A stretch of DNA of 64,000 nucleotides from Acidipropionibacterium thoenii DSM 20276 (GCF_000423445.1 NZ_AUHZ01000006.1:1-64000), one strand, 5' to 3'; shown: positions 51,575-63,998, counted from the first letter of the stretch. A program made the numbers and translations. Notes: generated from the letters alone by a model not told the origin.

Positions 51575-52293
51575 CCCCACAGCCCCGTCAGAACGTCCAG
51601 CCGCGGGACGTTCAGTGCTGCGTCGGCGGCCGCCACGACCACCGGTTTGGCGCAGAAGGCGATCCCCAGACCTGCGGCGGCCAGCATGTCCAGGTCGTTG
51701 GCGCCGTCTCCGATCGCGATCGTCAGACTCATCGGGACGCCGAGCTCCTCGGCCCATCGTCGCAGTTGGCGCTGCTTGGCGGCCCGGTCGACGATCGCAC
51801 CCAGCACCCGTCCGGTGAGGTGCCCCTCGACGATCTCCAGCTCGTTGGCGGCGAACATGTCGGCCCCCAGCTCGGCTGCCAGCGGCGCGACCATGGCGGT
51901 GAACCCGCCGCTCACCAGACCGAACCGGCAGCCGTGCCGGTGGGCGGCGGCGATCAGTTCGGCGGCACCGGCAGTCAGTCTGACGGCCTGCTCGGCCTCG
52001 GCCAGGGCTTCTTGCGGAAGCCCCTCCAGCAGTGCCACCCGTGCTCTCAGCGAGGCGGCGAAGTCCAGTTCCCCGGCCATCGCCCGGGCGGTGACCTCGG
52101 CGACCCGGTCGGCGCAGCAGGCGGCCTCGGCGAGCAGGTCGATGCCCTCGGTGCGGGTGATGGTGGAGTCGACGTCGCTGACGATGAGCTGCGGGCCGTG
52201 CTCGGCCAGGGGGGAGGGCAGCTCGATGAGGTCGGTCGGCAGCAGCGGGTCGGGGGAGTCGGGGTCGCGGAGCTCGAGGATGCGGGAGGTCAC
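51571..52293 (-). CDS. serB: Phosphoserine phosphatase (SerB type)
   Basis: 240 residues from GTG 52293. The HAD core follows SerB closely: LIVSDVDSTITRTEGIDLLA (DxDxT motif I with the substrate Glu), FAASLRARVALLEGLP, VSGGFTAMVAPLAAELGAD (motif II), then VDRAAKQRQLRRWAEELG (Lys motif III) and AIGDGANDLDMLAAAGLGIA with FCAKP. It lacks an N-terminal ACT domain. Last step of serine synthesis. Overlaps the mutarotase gene, a pairing without an obvious metabolic link. Confidence 0.92.
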   Translation of the reverse strand: MTSRILELRDPDSPDPLLPTDLIELPSPLAEHGPQLIVSDVDSTITRTEGIDLLAEAACCADRVAEVTARAMAGELDFAASLRARVALLEGLPQEALAEAEQAVRLTAGAAELIAAAHRHGCRFGLVSGGFTAMVAPLAAELGADMFAANELEIVEGHLTGRVLGAIVDRAAKQRQLRRWAEELGVPMSLTIAIGDGANDLDMLAAAGLGIAFCAKPVVVAAADAALNVPRLDVLTGLWG

Positions 52294-52316
52294 CTGCTCA
52301 GCATAGGGATCGGGGC

Positions 52317-53468
52317 TCAGCCCGCCAGGACCGTTCGGGTCACGGTGTAGGCGCGGTTTCGGCTCACCTGGCGGGTCGGCCCGAGATCCTCCGCCAGGTG
52401 CCGGGCCCATGGCAGGTGGGAGTTGTAGACGGCCCACAGCTGCCCGCCGGGGCGCAGCACCCGGGCGGCCTCGGCCAGCATCCGAAGGGTCGGTGCCGAG
52501 TCGCGGGCCGTTCCGCGGTGGAAGGGCGGGTTGGTGAGGATGAGGTCGAGGCTGGCGTCGGCCACCGACTCCAGCCCGTCGGCCTGGCTCACCGCCACCT
52601 CGACGCCGCTGGCCGCCGCCGTCAACCGGGCGGAGTCGCTCGCCAACCAGGAGACGTCGGTCGCGGCGACCCGCACCGCCTCCCCGAACCGCCTGGCCAC
52701 CGAGGCGGCGATGACGCCATTGCCGCATCCCAGGTCCAGCACCTCGGCCGGCCGGTCGGCGGGAAGCTGTCGTCCGATGGTCTCCAGCTGGGACAGCAGC
52801 AGCCCGGTACCGGCGTCCAGGCCCGCGACGTGGAAGACCCCGCCATGGGCCACCACCTCGACATCCAGCGAGTCGATCCGGTTGCGGCGCGGCCAGCCCG
52901 ATCCGCGGGCCGGGCGGGATCGCGGCCCGGCGAAGTGCAGCACCCTGGCGCGGCGCCTGCCCAGACTGGCGTGCACCTGGTCGAAGTACCGTGCGGCGAC
53001 CTCGTTCATCGAGCGGTTCATTCTCTTGATCCGCCCGCCAGCCACCACCTGCAGATCCGTGACGCCGTGCCGGCCGGCCAGTGCGTGCAGGGCTGAGAGG
53101 GTCTCGTCGAGGGCATCCAGGGACTGCGGCAGTTCCATCCAGATCTGATGCGGGGCCAGGTCGTCGACCAGCGGATTGGCGATCACGGGGTCGGATCCCA
53201 GAGGCGCTGCGGAGCCGTCCGCCCCCACCGGCCCGTTCGGCCGATACGGCCCGTCCGCCCCCACCGGCCGATCCGGTCGGAGGGGCGAATCGGCGGTCCC
53301 GGAGTGCCCGCCCGCCAGCCCCCGGAGCTCCCGCAGGTCATCGCACCAGGCCGCGGCCGGGGCCAGCTCCCGAGCCGGGGCGATCAGCCCTGGACGGTCC
53401 AGCACCCAGATGTGACGGGCTCCGGCGGGGGCCTCGGCGACGATGAGGTCGTCCACGGGATCGTCCAT
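52317..53468 (-). CDS. Class I SAM methyltransferase, RsmC/RlmG-like
   Basis: 383 residues. The C-terminal half is a complete Rossmann methyltransferase: VLDLGCGNGVIAASVARRFG, ATDVSWLASDSARL and the N6/N2-methyl motif LILTNPPFHRGTA. The N-terminal half is a degenerate duplicated domain, as in RsmC/RlmG, which methylate guanine in rRNA. Residues about 55-85 are an expanded Pro/Gly/Asp repeat (PVGADG twice), unusual for the family. ATG 53468 is divergent from the PDRP gene. Whether it modifies 16S or 23S rRNA cannot be said. Confidence 0.88.
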   Translation of the reverse strand: MDDPVDDLIVAEAPAGARHIWVLDRPGLIAPARELAPAAAWCDDLRELRGLAGGHSGTADSPLRPDRPVGADGPYRPNGPVGADGSAAPLGSDPVIANPLVDDLAPHQIWMELPQSLDALDETLSALHALAGRHGVTDLQVVAGGRIKRMNRSMNEVAARYFDQVHASLGRRRARVLHFAGPRSRPARGSGWPRRNRIDSLDVEVVAHGGVFHVAGLDAGTGLLLSQLETIGRQLPADRPAEVLDLGCGNGVIAASVARRFGEAVRVAATDVSWLASDSARLTAAASGVEVAVSQADGLESVADASLDLILTNPPFHRGTARDSAPTLRMLAEAARVLRPGGQLWAVYNSHLPWARHLAEDLGPTRQVSRNRAYTVTRTVLAG

Positions 53469-53537
53469 GAGGCCCCATTATGGGCCAGACCCCCGGCCAG
53501 GGCCCGGATGGCGCCTCCCGGCTGTTAGCGTTCAGCC

Positions 53538-54422
53538 ATGCCCGAGTCCGTCCTCGAGATCCACGTCATCGCCGACTCCACGGGGGAGACGGCGGTACGG
53601 CTGGCGCGCGCTGCCCGCAGCCAGTTCGAGGGAGTGCACTGGCACATCGTGCGCCATCCGATGATCGGCTCGGTCAAGGACATGGTGGTGGCCCTGGGCG
53701 AGATCAAGGAGCGTCACGACGACGGGATGTGGGTCACCGTCGTCCACACCCTGGCACTGTCGGACATGCGCCAGATGGTCTGCGACGCCTGCGAGGCGAT
53801 GGAGGTCCGGCAGGTCGACCTGATGGGCCCGGTGCTGGCGGCGATGGAGCAGGCCTCCGGGCTGGACGCCGATGAGGTGCCGCGGCGTCCGGTCGGTGTG
53901 GAGGCCGACTACTTCACCCGGATCTCGGCGATGGAGTTCGCGGTCCGCAACGACGACGGGGCGATCCCAGAACGGCTCACCGAGGCCGACATCTGTCTGG
54001 TGGGAGCCTCCCGATCGGGCAAGACGCCGTTGTCGATCTACCTGGGGTATCTGGGCTACAAGACGGTCAACGTCCCGCTGGTCCCCGGCATCCCCGCCCC
54101 CGAGGAGCTCTTCGCGGTGGACCGCTGGCGGATCGTCGGGCTGACCATCGACGCCCAGCGGTTGCTGGAGATCAGAGGACGCCGGGTGCGTGGGATGGGC
54201 GGTTTCGGCACCTCCGACGGGTACGCCGACCTGGTGAGGATCTACGACGAGCTGGACGAGATCGGCAAGGTCCAGCGGCGTCTGGGATGCCCGGTGATCG
54301 ACACCACCGGGCTGGCCCTGGAGGAGGCCGCCACCCGGGTGGTCGAGATCGTCGAGGAACGGGCCCGGACCGCCGGTGAGCACCTGCGGCGACCGGCCGG
54401 CCAGTTGCGGATTCGGCCCTGA
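53538..54422 (+). CDS. Pyruvate, phosphate dikinase regulatory protein (PDRP)
   Basis: 294 residues, DUF299 kinase/pyrophosphorylase family. IHVIADSTGETAVRLARAA at the N-terminus, the P-loop LVGASRSGKTPLSIYLGYLG, then YKTVNVPLVPGIPAPEELF and IGLTID-like IVGLTIDAQRLLEIR. It phosphorylates and dephosphorylates the PPDK active-site Thr in response to adenylates. Directly upstream of ppdK (150 bases), which makes PPDK rather than PEP synthase the obvious target. Confidence 0.94.
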   Translation: MPESVLEIHVIADSTGETAVRLARAARSQFEGVHWHIVRHPMIGSVKDMVVALGEIKERHDDGMWVTVVHTLALSDMRQMVCDACEAMEVRQVDLMGPVLAAMEQASGLDADEVPRRPVGVEADYFTRISAMEFAVRNDDGAIPERLTEADICLVGASRSGKTPLSIYLGYLGYKTVNVPLVPGIPAPEELFAVDRWRIVGLTIDAQRLLEIRGRRVRGMGGFGTSDGYADLVRIYDELDEIGKVQRRLGCPVIDTTGLALEEAATRVVEIVEERARTAGEHLRRPAGQLRIRP

Positions 54423-54571
54423 GGAAAGCTGCCCCTCCGGTAGGATTTCGTGACAGAATGTCGACCAGCAGGGCCGACCGTGACGTCGTCCCGGTCAGGG
54501 GTTTCACCCAGCGTCGGAGCACCCCGTAACAGTTCACACCACGTGGCATGAGATCGAAGGAGATCCTCACG

Positions 54572-57250
<2,679 letters not shown>

Positions 57251-57292
57251 GCCGGAGACGAGCTCGCCGATCTGAGCTCAATCCCCTGATCC

Positions 57293-57335
57293 GCGCCCCT
57301 GCCGGCATTGCACGCACACATGCCGGCAGGGGCGC
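57293..57335. terminator. Hairpin terminator after ppdK
   Basis: GCGCCCCTGCCGGCAT pairs perfectly with ATGCCGGCAGGGGCGC around an 11-base loop, 43 bases after the stop. The remaining gap to 57557 shows no gene. Confidence 0.8.
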
Positions 57336-57557
57336 TGTCCGCCTCTCGGGTGCGGGTGTCGGGCCATTCAGGCGCTCCCTCGGGGCCCGTGAGCAGCGCG
57401 CTCCTGGCACCTGTGGGCAGTGCTTTCATGCGCACCGGACGGGGCGGCGGATACCCTGTTGAACGATCACGGTTGAGTGATCGCCTCGGGCAACCCGTCT
57501 GACAGGCCCCAGGCCGGTGCTCAACCGTCGTTGCCACTATCTGGTCCTGGAGGACAT

Positions 57558-58991
57558 ATGTCTCAGTCATTCGGCTCCTGGCGTGCCAGTTACACCCCCG
57601 GGAACTGGGTGGTGCTGGCCGGTGCGAGTTCCCTGGTGGTGATGCAGCCGGCGGTTCCCCGTCATGCCGAGCTGATCGCCAGGATCTGGAAGCAGGTGGC
57701 CCAGGCCGAGGACGCCGGATCCCTGGTCCAGACCCTCGCCGCGATCGGGCTGTCCCAGATGCCGAGCCTCGGCGTCTTCTTCTGGACCGGGGAGCAGATG
57801 ACCTCACTGGCTCGTGGCGGCGTCGTCGTCAAGGAGGCCGCGACCGGTCGGGTGGTCAATCACGGCGACGGCGTCATCACCTGGCGGGAGGTCGGACTGG
57901 ACCCCTCCATCGTCACCGTCGAGATGGAACAGGCCCCCGAGAGCCTGGTGATGCCCCTGCTGCTCGGCGTGGTCCAGGCCTCCCGGCTCACCATCGACGC
58001 CACCGGCACCGTCGAGCCGCTGGTGGTCGACGGTCAGGTCGCCGGTCTGGCCGGTGCCGGTCACGCAACCGGTCAACCCGACGCCGATGCCCTCTCCCCC
58101 TCGACGACGCCCGGCTCCTCGGAGTCCTCGGCACCCTCCGGATCCTCGGCGCCAGCCGGGCCGGTCGCCGTGCCGGCCCCGCATGCCGCGCTGGTCCCGC
58201 CGGTGCTGGCCTCTCCCTCGGCCCCGCCGGCCACCCAGGAATCGGGCGACGTCTTCGCCGATGTCGACGATCTGGGGCTGGCTCCGGCCGTCTCGGCCTC
58301 CTCCCCGGAGGAGGGGGCCGAGCCGGCACCGTCCCCCGACCAGGTCGGCGACGGCCTGGCGTCGGCGGCTGCCGGGCAGGCCGGGAGCTCGGACTCGGAT
58401 GACATCTGGGGACCCTCGGCCTGGTCCAGCCCGGAGTCCGAGGACCCCTGGGCCGGGCCTGAGCGAGTGGCACCCGAGGGTCCCGACCAGGCCGGCGGGG
58501 AGGCTTCCGATCAGTCCTCGGCGCCGTCGGGATGGGGGGATCCGGAGACCTCGATGGCCCATGACGGGGCGACGATGTTCATGCCCGGGTTGGGAAGTCA
58601 GGTGCCGGAGTCCGGTGAGGCGCCGGCGGACCCGCAGATGGTGGGCCGGCCCTGCCTGGGAGTGCTGGCGGCCTCCACCGGCGAGTCGATCGATCTCGCC
58701 GGTCCGGTGTTGGTGGGCCGGGCCCCCAACGGGGGCGCCACGGATCCCCAGGCCTCGTTGCTGAGGGTGGTGTCTCCCCATCAGGACATCAGTCGGACCC
58801 ATGTCAGAGTGGCGCCCAATGGCAGGTCGATCGAGGTGACCGATATGAACTCGACCAATGGCACCCTGGTGCGCCATCCCGGCGAGGAGGCGATCCGGCT
58901 GTCACCGGGGGAGACCGTGACCGTGGAGATCGGTGCTGTGATCGATCTGGGCGACGGCGTCTCCCTGGAGATCGCACCGCCCAGGAGCTGA
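57558..58991 (+). CDS. FHA-domain protein
   Basis: 477 residues. An N-terminal globular region of about 165 residues (MSQSFGSWRASYTPGNWVVL onward) is followed by a long Pro/Ser/Ala/Asp-rich disordered middle to about residue 365. A C-terminal FHA domain follows: VLVGRAPNGGA, VSPHQDISRTHVRVAPNG, IEVTDMNSTNGTLV. The FHA Arg, Ser, His and Asn residues for phosphothreonine binding are all there. Such architecture is typical of substrates or partners of actinobacterial Ser/Thr kinases and of ESX-linked or secretion-linked genes, but no kinase lies in this window. ATG 57558 follows GGAGGA. Confidence 0.85.
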   Translation: MSQSFGSWRASYTPGNWVVLAGASSLVVMQPAVPRHAELIARIWKQVAQAEDAGSLVQTLAAIGLSQMPSLGVFFWTGEQMTSLARGGVVVKEAATGRVVNHGDGVITWREVGLDPSIVTVEMEQAPESLVMPLLLGVVQASRLTIDATGTVEPLVVDGQVAGLAGAGHATGQPDADALSPSTTPGSSESSAPSGSSAPAGPVAVPAPHAALVPPVLASPSAPPATQESGDVFADVDDLGLAPAVSASSPEEGAEPAPSPDQVGDGLASAAAGQAGSSDSDDIWGPSAWSSPESEDPWAGPERVAPEGPDQAGGEASDQSSAPSGWGDPETSMAHDGATMFMPGLGSQVPESGEAPADPQMVGRPCLGVLAASTGESIDLAGPVLVGRAPNGGATDPQASLLRVVSPHQDISRTHVRVAPNGRSIEVTDMNSTNGTLVRHPGEEAIRLSPGETVTVEIGAVIDLGDGVSLEIAPPRS

Positions 58992-59164
58992 TACCGGCCG
59001 GCGCCCGGGGCCGGCTGTGAGGGGGTCGGGCTGGGGAAGCCGGAGGGCCGGCCGGAACCCCGGACGGTGAGAAAGCCGGGGCGGTGTTGACGCGGCCTCG
59101 CAGTGACCTAAAGTGTCATGATGCTCCGGTGATCCGGGGCAGAACTTCACGGAAGGGGCGTGCG

Positions 59165-59905
59165 ATGGCTCGTATCCTGATTCTGTCGGGTGCCGGCCGA
59201 TACGGCGATGCCTGGCACAACTTCGACGAGACCTCTGCTGCGGTCGCCCAGATCCTCACCGATCGGGGCCACCAGGCAGTCGTGAGGCGCAGTTGCCCCG
59301 AGGCCCTCGACAGCCTTGCCGATTCCGATCTGCTGGTGGTCAACACCGGCGGCGGGGACCCCGAGGAGGGCTGGGACTACATTCCCGAATGGTCGCGGGC
59401 CCATGCCAAGATCCTTGACCACTGGGAGGCGGGCAAGCCCATCCTCGGGCTCCACACCGCGGCCAATACCTTCTGCGACTGGGAGCTGTGGCCGACGATC
59501 CTGGGTGGCAAGTGGGTTCCCGGCGTCTCCGGACATCCCGAACGGTCCTATGCGGTCTTCGAGCCGATGCCAGGAGCCGAGGGGCACCCGGCACTGCGCG
59601 GGGTGGACCAGGTGGTGGTCTACGACGAGCGGTACTCGAACCTGGTGATCGATCCGCTGGCGGTCCCGTTGCTGTTCCACGAGACCAGCGAGGAGTTCCA
59701 GGTGATGGACTGGGCGATGGGCAACAACGTCATCTACGACGGCCTGGGCCACTCCGGACGCTCCTACGAGTCGGCATCACGTCGGACGCTGCTGTGCTCG
59801 GAGGTGAGCTGGCTGCTCAACTGGAAGAAGCGGCTGGCCCTCCAGGAGGCCAGGAAGGCCTCCGAGGACGGCGATCAGCTGATCGGCGCTCCGGCTCGCG
59901 CCTGA
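59165..59905 (+). CDS. ThuA-domain protein
   Basis: 246 residues with a glutamine-amidotransferase-like fold: ARILILSGAGRYGDAWHNFD, LVVNTGGGDPEEGWDYIPEW, PILGLHTAANTFCDWELWPT, GVSGHPERSYAV and YDERYSNLVIDPLAVPLLFH. The fold is that of ThuA (trehalose/sucrose utilisation in rhizobia, 3-keto-disaccharide related), for which no classical Cys nucleophile is required. ATG 59165 follows GAAGGGG. Single gene, and no sugar genes adjoin it. Confidence 0.88.
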   Translation: MARILILSGAGRYGDAWHNFDETSAAVAQILTDRGHQAVVRRSCPEALDSLADSDLLVVNTGGGDPEEGWDYIPEWSRAHAKILDHWEAGKPILGLHTAANTFCDWELWPTILGGKWVPGVSGHPERSYAVFEPMPGAEGHPALRGVDQVVVYDERYSNLVIDPLAVPLLFHETSEEFQVMDWAMGNNVIYDGLGHSGRSYESASRRTLLCSEVSWLLNWKKRLALQEARKASEDGDQLIGAPARA

Positions 59906-59958
59906 GCCCTGGGTCTGAGTCCTGGGCCTGAGTCCCCGGCCTGGGGCGGCCCGCCGAT

Positions 59959-59998
59959 CCGGACCGGGTCCCGGGAAGCTTCCCGGGAGCCGGTCCGG
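59959..59998. terminator. Bidirectional hairpin terminator
   Basis: CCGGACCGGgtCCCGGGAA pairs with TTCCCGGGagCCGGTCCGG, centred on AAGCTT, between the converging ThuA-domain and glycosyltransferase genes. Confidence 0.8.
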
Positions 59999-60019
59999 AC
60001 CGGGTCGGTGCGGCCGGAC

Positions 60020-62647
60020 TCAGCTGGTGGGGCTGGTGAGGTCGTAGACCGTTGTCTGGCCGACCGTCTTCGAGGTGAAGTTCGAGCTCACCCAGCTGCT
60101 GATCTGCGAGCCCGATCCGGAGCCTCCCATCCCGCCCGGCATGCCTCCTCCCGTCGTGGCGCCGGAGGTGCCGCCCTGGCCGCCGGGCCCCGCCATCTGG
60201 TCGGAGCTGTCCGACTGCTGCGAGGAGTCCGTGCCCCCGGAACCGGCGGTCTGCTCGGAGTCGGTCGTCTGGCCCATCCCGCCCCCGCCGTTCTGGGAGG
60301 CGATGAAGTAGTGGATCTTGCCCTCGGCGACGTACTGCTTGAACTGGGCCAGCGTGATGTTGTTGTCCGATCCGCTCCAGCCGCCGATCGAGAACACCGC
60401 GGTATTGGTGGCCAGGATCAACGGGGCAGCGCTCTGGTCACTGATGACCGCAGCCGACCACTTGGTGGTCGTGGTGTTGAGCAGGCTGACCAGCTGGGAG
60501 CTGACGGTGGATGAACCGCCCATCCCCGATCCACCTGCGCTCGGCCGGCCGGTCCGGCCCGGCATGGCGTCGCCGGAGGTTCCAGACTGACTCGTCCCGG
60601 TCTGGGAACTGCTGCCGGGGCCGCCGTTCTGAGTGGTGCCCCCGGGCCCTCCGCCCGGCTGCGCCCCCTGACCTGCGGAGCCGCCATCGGGTGCGCCGTT
60701 CTGGGATCCACCTGCGGCGGCGGAGTCGTCGCCGGTTCCTCCCGGACCGGCGTTCTGCCCTCCGGGAGCTCCCATCCCTCCTGGTCCACCGCTCATCCCG
60801 GAGCTGATCCCCGACGGTCCGGAGGTCGGGATGGAGCCGGAGTGGGAGGTGGTCGCGGTGGCCGCGGTCCAGGCGATCGACGGCGTCACAGCGGCCAGCG
60901 AACCCACCGTCAGGGCGCCGATCGCCACCTTCTTGAGGGTCAGGGTCATCGCGACATGACGCCTGGCCGACGCGTTGCCGGCAGCGGCATCACCGGCAGC
61001 CGGATCGCCGGTCGCAGGGTCACCGGGGGAGACGCCGGTCGGCTCTGCTGAGGAGGACTCCTGCTGGGCGGAGGCTCCGCCACTGAACCAGGGCATCCCG
61101 GCCAGCAGGAAGACGATCGATCCCACCAGGCTGCCGATCAGTGCGATCCAGCTCAGGGCCGGCAGCCATCCGGAGGCGTAGCTCTCCAGCAGATGGAATC
61201 CCCAGATGCCGGTGATCGCCACTGCCACCGCCAGGACCACGACGGCCCATCTGTTGACGCCTGTCCGGGAGCTGCGCTCCCCGGCCCCGATCCCGCCGGT
61301 CGCGATCCCGCCGTCGCTCGCCTCGGTGGCCGACGACTGCCAGGGCCACAGGGCGGCGACCCCGCTGCCGATGGTGCCACCGATCAGCGGAGCCAGGGCG
61401 ACCGTGTAGTAGGGGTGGATGGTGCCCTGCATGAAGCTGAACACCAGCCCGGTGACCACCATCGAGCCTCCCCACAGGATCAGCCCGGCCCTCCTGCGAT
61501 CACTCAACGGACGGCGTCCACGAGCGATCAGCCCGCCGACCAGCAGCAGCAGAGCGGCCGGGATCAACCAGCTGATCTCAGTTCCGAAGGCCGAGTTGAA
61601 CATCCTCGCCAGCCCGGCCTGGCCGCCGAAACTGGTGTTCCCACCGAATCCGGCGCCTCCGGTCTGGCCGCCGCCACCATTTCCCGAACCTCCGAAGATC
61701 CGGCCCAGGCCGTTGTAGCCCAGGGCCAGCTCCCACAAGGAGTTGTTCTCCGAGCCGCCGATGTAGGGCCGCGAGGAGGCCGGCCAGATGGCGCACAGCG
61801 CGATCAGCCAGCCGGCCGAGACGACCATCGATGCCACCGCGACCAGCAGGTGCCAGATCCTGGTCCACCAACCGCGAGGTGCGCACAGCAGGTACACCAG
61901 GCCCAGCGCAGGCAGTACCAGCAGGCCCTGCAGCATCTTGGTGAGGAAGGCCAGTCCGATCACCCAACCGGCACCGGCCAGCCACCAGAGGGCCCGGGAG
62001 CTGCGCGGGGTCTGCACCGCGCGCACCACCAGGTAGGCGGCTGCGGTGACGCACAGCACCAGCATCGAGTCGGGGTTGTTGAACCGGAACATCAGAGCCG
62101 CCACCGGGGTGACCAGAACGACCGCCCCGGCCATCAGCCCGGCTGCATGGCCCGACAGACGGCGCACCGCGCCATAGGTCAGGCCGACCGTGGCCACCCC
62201 CATCAGGGCATTGGGCAGCAGCATGCTGAAACTCGAGAAGCCCAGGATCCGGGCGGACAGCCCCATCACCCAGATGGCGGCCGGCGGCTTGTCGACGGTG
62301 ATCGACAGCTGGGAGTCGAGGCTGGCCCACAGCCAGGCCCGCCAGCTCTGGGTCGCCGACTTCACACTGGCGGCGTAGAAGTCATTGGCATATCCCGACA
62401 TGGTGAGTCGGTAGAGGTAGGTCAGTGCGGTGAGTCCCAGCAGCACCCACAGTGCAGGGCGGGCCCATCGGGGGTCCTCGGTGCGGCCGGTGAACACCCT
62501 GAGGTACCAGGGGCGTTCCCGTGAGGGGTTCGGCCGAGCCGATGCGGGGCCGGCGGAGGTCGCCTCGGTGGAATGGGAGGACAGCGGCTGTGCCGGGTTC
62601 GGAAGAGTCCGGGCTGCTGGGAATTCCTGAGCAGGTAGTGACGTCAT
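60020..62647 (-). CDS. GT39/ArnT-like membrane glycosyltransferase with Gly-rich region
   Basis: 875 residues. The N-terminal ~530 residues are polytopic (about 12-13 TM). The first extracytoplasmic loop has SLDSQLSITVDKPPAAIWVM (the Asp-Lys-Pro-Pro region of the family). Later come FRFNNPDSMLVL and AGWVIGLAFLTKMLQGLLVL, with SFMQGTIHPYYTVALAPLIG after that. A long Gly/Ser/Gln-rich extracytoplasmic stretch (about 610-720) and a compact C-terminal domain (VSSQLVSLLNTTTTKWSAAV, VFSIGGWSGSDNNITLAQFK, YFIASQNGGGGM) follow. This YkcA/B-like layout uses polyprenyl-phosphate sugars as donor. The stop of the GT2 gene lies one base upstream, which is the expected donor-making partner. Confidence 0.88.
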   Translation of the reverse strand: MTSLPAQEFPAARTLPNPAQPLSSHSTEATSAGPASARPNPSRERPWYLRVFTGRTEDPRWARPALWVLLGLTALTYLYRLTMSGYANDFYAASVKSATQSWRAWLWASLDSQLSITVDKPPAAIWVMGLSARILGFSSFSMLLPNALMGVATVGLTYGAVRRLSGHAAGLMAGAVVLVTPVAALMFRFNNPDSMLVLCVTAAAYLVVRAVQTPRSSRALWWLAGAGWVIGLAFLTKMLQGLLVLPALGLVYLLCAPRGWWTRIWHLLVAVASMVVSAGWLIALCAIWPASSRPYIGGSENNSLWELALGYNGLGRIFGGSGNGGGGQTGGAGFGGNTSFGGQAGLARMFNSAFGTEISWLIPAALLLLVGGLIARGRRPLSDRRRAGLILWGGSMVVTGLVFSFMQGTIHPYYTVALAPLIGGTIGSGVAALWPWQSSATEASDGGIATGGIGAGERSSRTGVNRWAVVVLAVAVAITGIWGFHLLESYASGWLPALSWIALIGSLVGSIVFLLAGMPWFSGGASAQQESSSAEPTGVSPGDPATGDPAAGDAAAGNASARRHVAMTLTLKKVAIGALTVGSLAAVTPSIAWTAATATTSHSGSIPTSGPSGISSGMSGGPGGMGAPGGQNAGPGGTGDDSAAAGGSQNGAPDGGSAGQGAQPGGGPGGTTQNGGPGSSSQTGTSQSGTSGDAMPGRTGRPSAGGSGMGGSSTVSSQLVSLLNTTTTKWSAAVISDQSAAPLILATNTAVFSIGGWSGSDNNITLAQFKQYVAEGKIHYFIASQNGGGGMGQTTDSEQTAGSGGTDSSQQSDSSDQMAGPGGQGGTSGATTGGGMPGGMGGSGSGSQISSWVSSNFTSKTVGQTTVYDLTSPTS

Positions 62648-62648
62648 G

Positions 62649-63998
62649 TCATCTCACCTCGGTGTGGTCGGGGTTCAGATCGGGCAGGGGAGTCAGACGG
62701 GGCTGGGCGGTCCCAGCCGGCAGGTCGGTTTCCGACACGGCACGAGTGCCCTCGCGGGCCCGTGCCGTGTCGCGGCCGATGACCAGCCGCAGGGTGAGGA
62801 AGCGCACCAGGGTCGCCACCGCGTTGGCCAGCAGCAGCACCAGGACCTCGGCCCATCTGGGTGTCGTGGTGGTCCAGTGGTGAAGGGCCCACAGCGACCC
62901 GCTGGTGAGCACCAGGCCGACGCCGAAGGCCAGGAAGCCGCTGGCCTGGTGCTTGAGCATCCCGTCGCGGGTGCGCAGTCCGAAGGTGTGACGCCGGTTG
63001 GCGTTGGTGTTCCAGATCTGGGTGATGACCAGGGAGATCAGGTTCGACAGCTGCGGGCCGATCACCAGCCGTGCCAGCAGATAGATGAGGTAGTAGGCCA
63101 CCGTGCTGACGACCCCGACGACACCGAAACTCACCAGCTGGCCGGCCAGGCCACGGTGGGCCGCCGCCGGCTGATCCGAACTGGCCGAGGCGACGTCGGC
63201 GTCCAGTTCGCCGCGCAGCCTGTCCATCGGGATCGATCCGGTGGCGAATCCCTTCATCAGACGGCAGACCCCCTTGAGGTCCTCGGTGGCGGTACCGACG
63301 ATGTGCACCGTGGAGTCGGGGTCGTCGACCCAGTCGACCGGCACCTCGTGGATGCGCAGACCGGCGCGTTGGGCCAGCACCAGCATCTCGGTGTCGAAGA
63401 ACCAGTTGTTGTCCTCGACCAGCGGCAGCAGATGCTGGGCGACGTCTCGCCGGATCGCCTTGAACCCGCACTGGGCATCGGAGAAGGACACCCCCAGGAT
63501 GCTGTGCAGGATGAGGTTGTAGGACCGCGAGATGAACTCCCGCTTGGGTCCTCGCACCACTCGGGAGGAGGCGGCGAGTCGCGACCCGATGGCCAGGTCC
63601 GAGTGGCCCGACAGCAGCGGTGCCACCAGCGGCGCCAGCGCCCGCAGGTCGGTCGACAGGTCGACGTCCATGTAGCACTGGACCTGCGCGGTGGAGGCCA
63701 GCCAGGTCCGCTTGAGGGCCCGGCCCCGGCCCTTCTCGTCGAGATGGACGGCGCGCACCTCCGGGAAGCGATGAGCCAGCTCGAGGGCGATCCGCCAGGT
63801 GTTGTCGGTGCTGGCGTTGTCGGCGATCGTGATGAGAGCGGTCCACGGGAAGTCCGACATCAGGAAGTCGTGGAGCCGGGCGATGGCCTCGGGCAGATCC
63901 TTCTGTTCGTTGTAGACCGGGATGACGATGTCGAGTGCGGTTCGAGTCAGTGGGTTGCTGGATGTGGCGGTCCGGGCAACAGTGTCAGTGAATGTCAT
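62649..63998 (-). CDS. GT2 polyprenyl-phosphate glycosyltransferase fused to GtrA domain
   Basis: 449 residues from ATG 63998, two bases from the window edge; a longer start outside cannot be excluded. The GT2 domain has LDIVIPVYNEQKDLPEAIAR, TIADNASTDNTWRIALEL, YMDVDLSTDLRALAPLV (DxD) and DAQCGFKAIRRDVA with WFFDTEMLVLAQRAGLRIHE, as in dolichol-phosphate mannosyl/glucosyltransferases. From about residue 290 there are four TM helices of a GtrA flippase-like domain (LVSFGVVGVVSTVAYYLIYL, then NTNANRRHTF). It would make and perhaps flip the lipid-linked sugar used by the GT39 protein encoded one base downstream. Confidence 0.93.
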   Translation of the reverse strand: MTFTDTVARTATSSNPLTRTALDIVIPVYNEQKDLPEAIARLHDFLMSDFPWTALITIADNASTDNTWRIALELAHRFPEVRAVHLDEKGRGRALKRTWLASTAQVQCYMDVDLSTDLRALAPLVAPLLSGHSDLAIGSRLAASSRVVRGPKREFISRSYNLILHSILGVSFSDAQCGFKAIRRDVAQHLLPLVEDNNWFFDTEMLVLAQRAGLRIHEVPVDWVDDPDSTVHIVGTATEDLKGVCRLMKGFATGSIPMDRLRGELDADVASASSDQPAAAHRGLAGQLVSFGVVGVVSTVAYYLIYLLARLVIGPQLSNLISLVITQIWNTNANRRHTFGLRTRDGMLKHQASGFLAFGVGLVLTSGSLWALHHWTTTTPRWAEVLVLLLANAVATLVRFLTLRLVIGRDTARAREGTRAVSETDLPAGTAQPRLTPLPDLNPDHTEVR

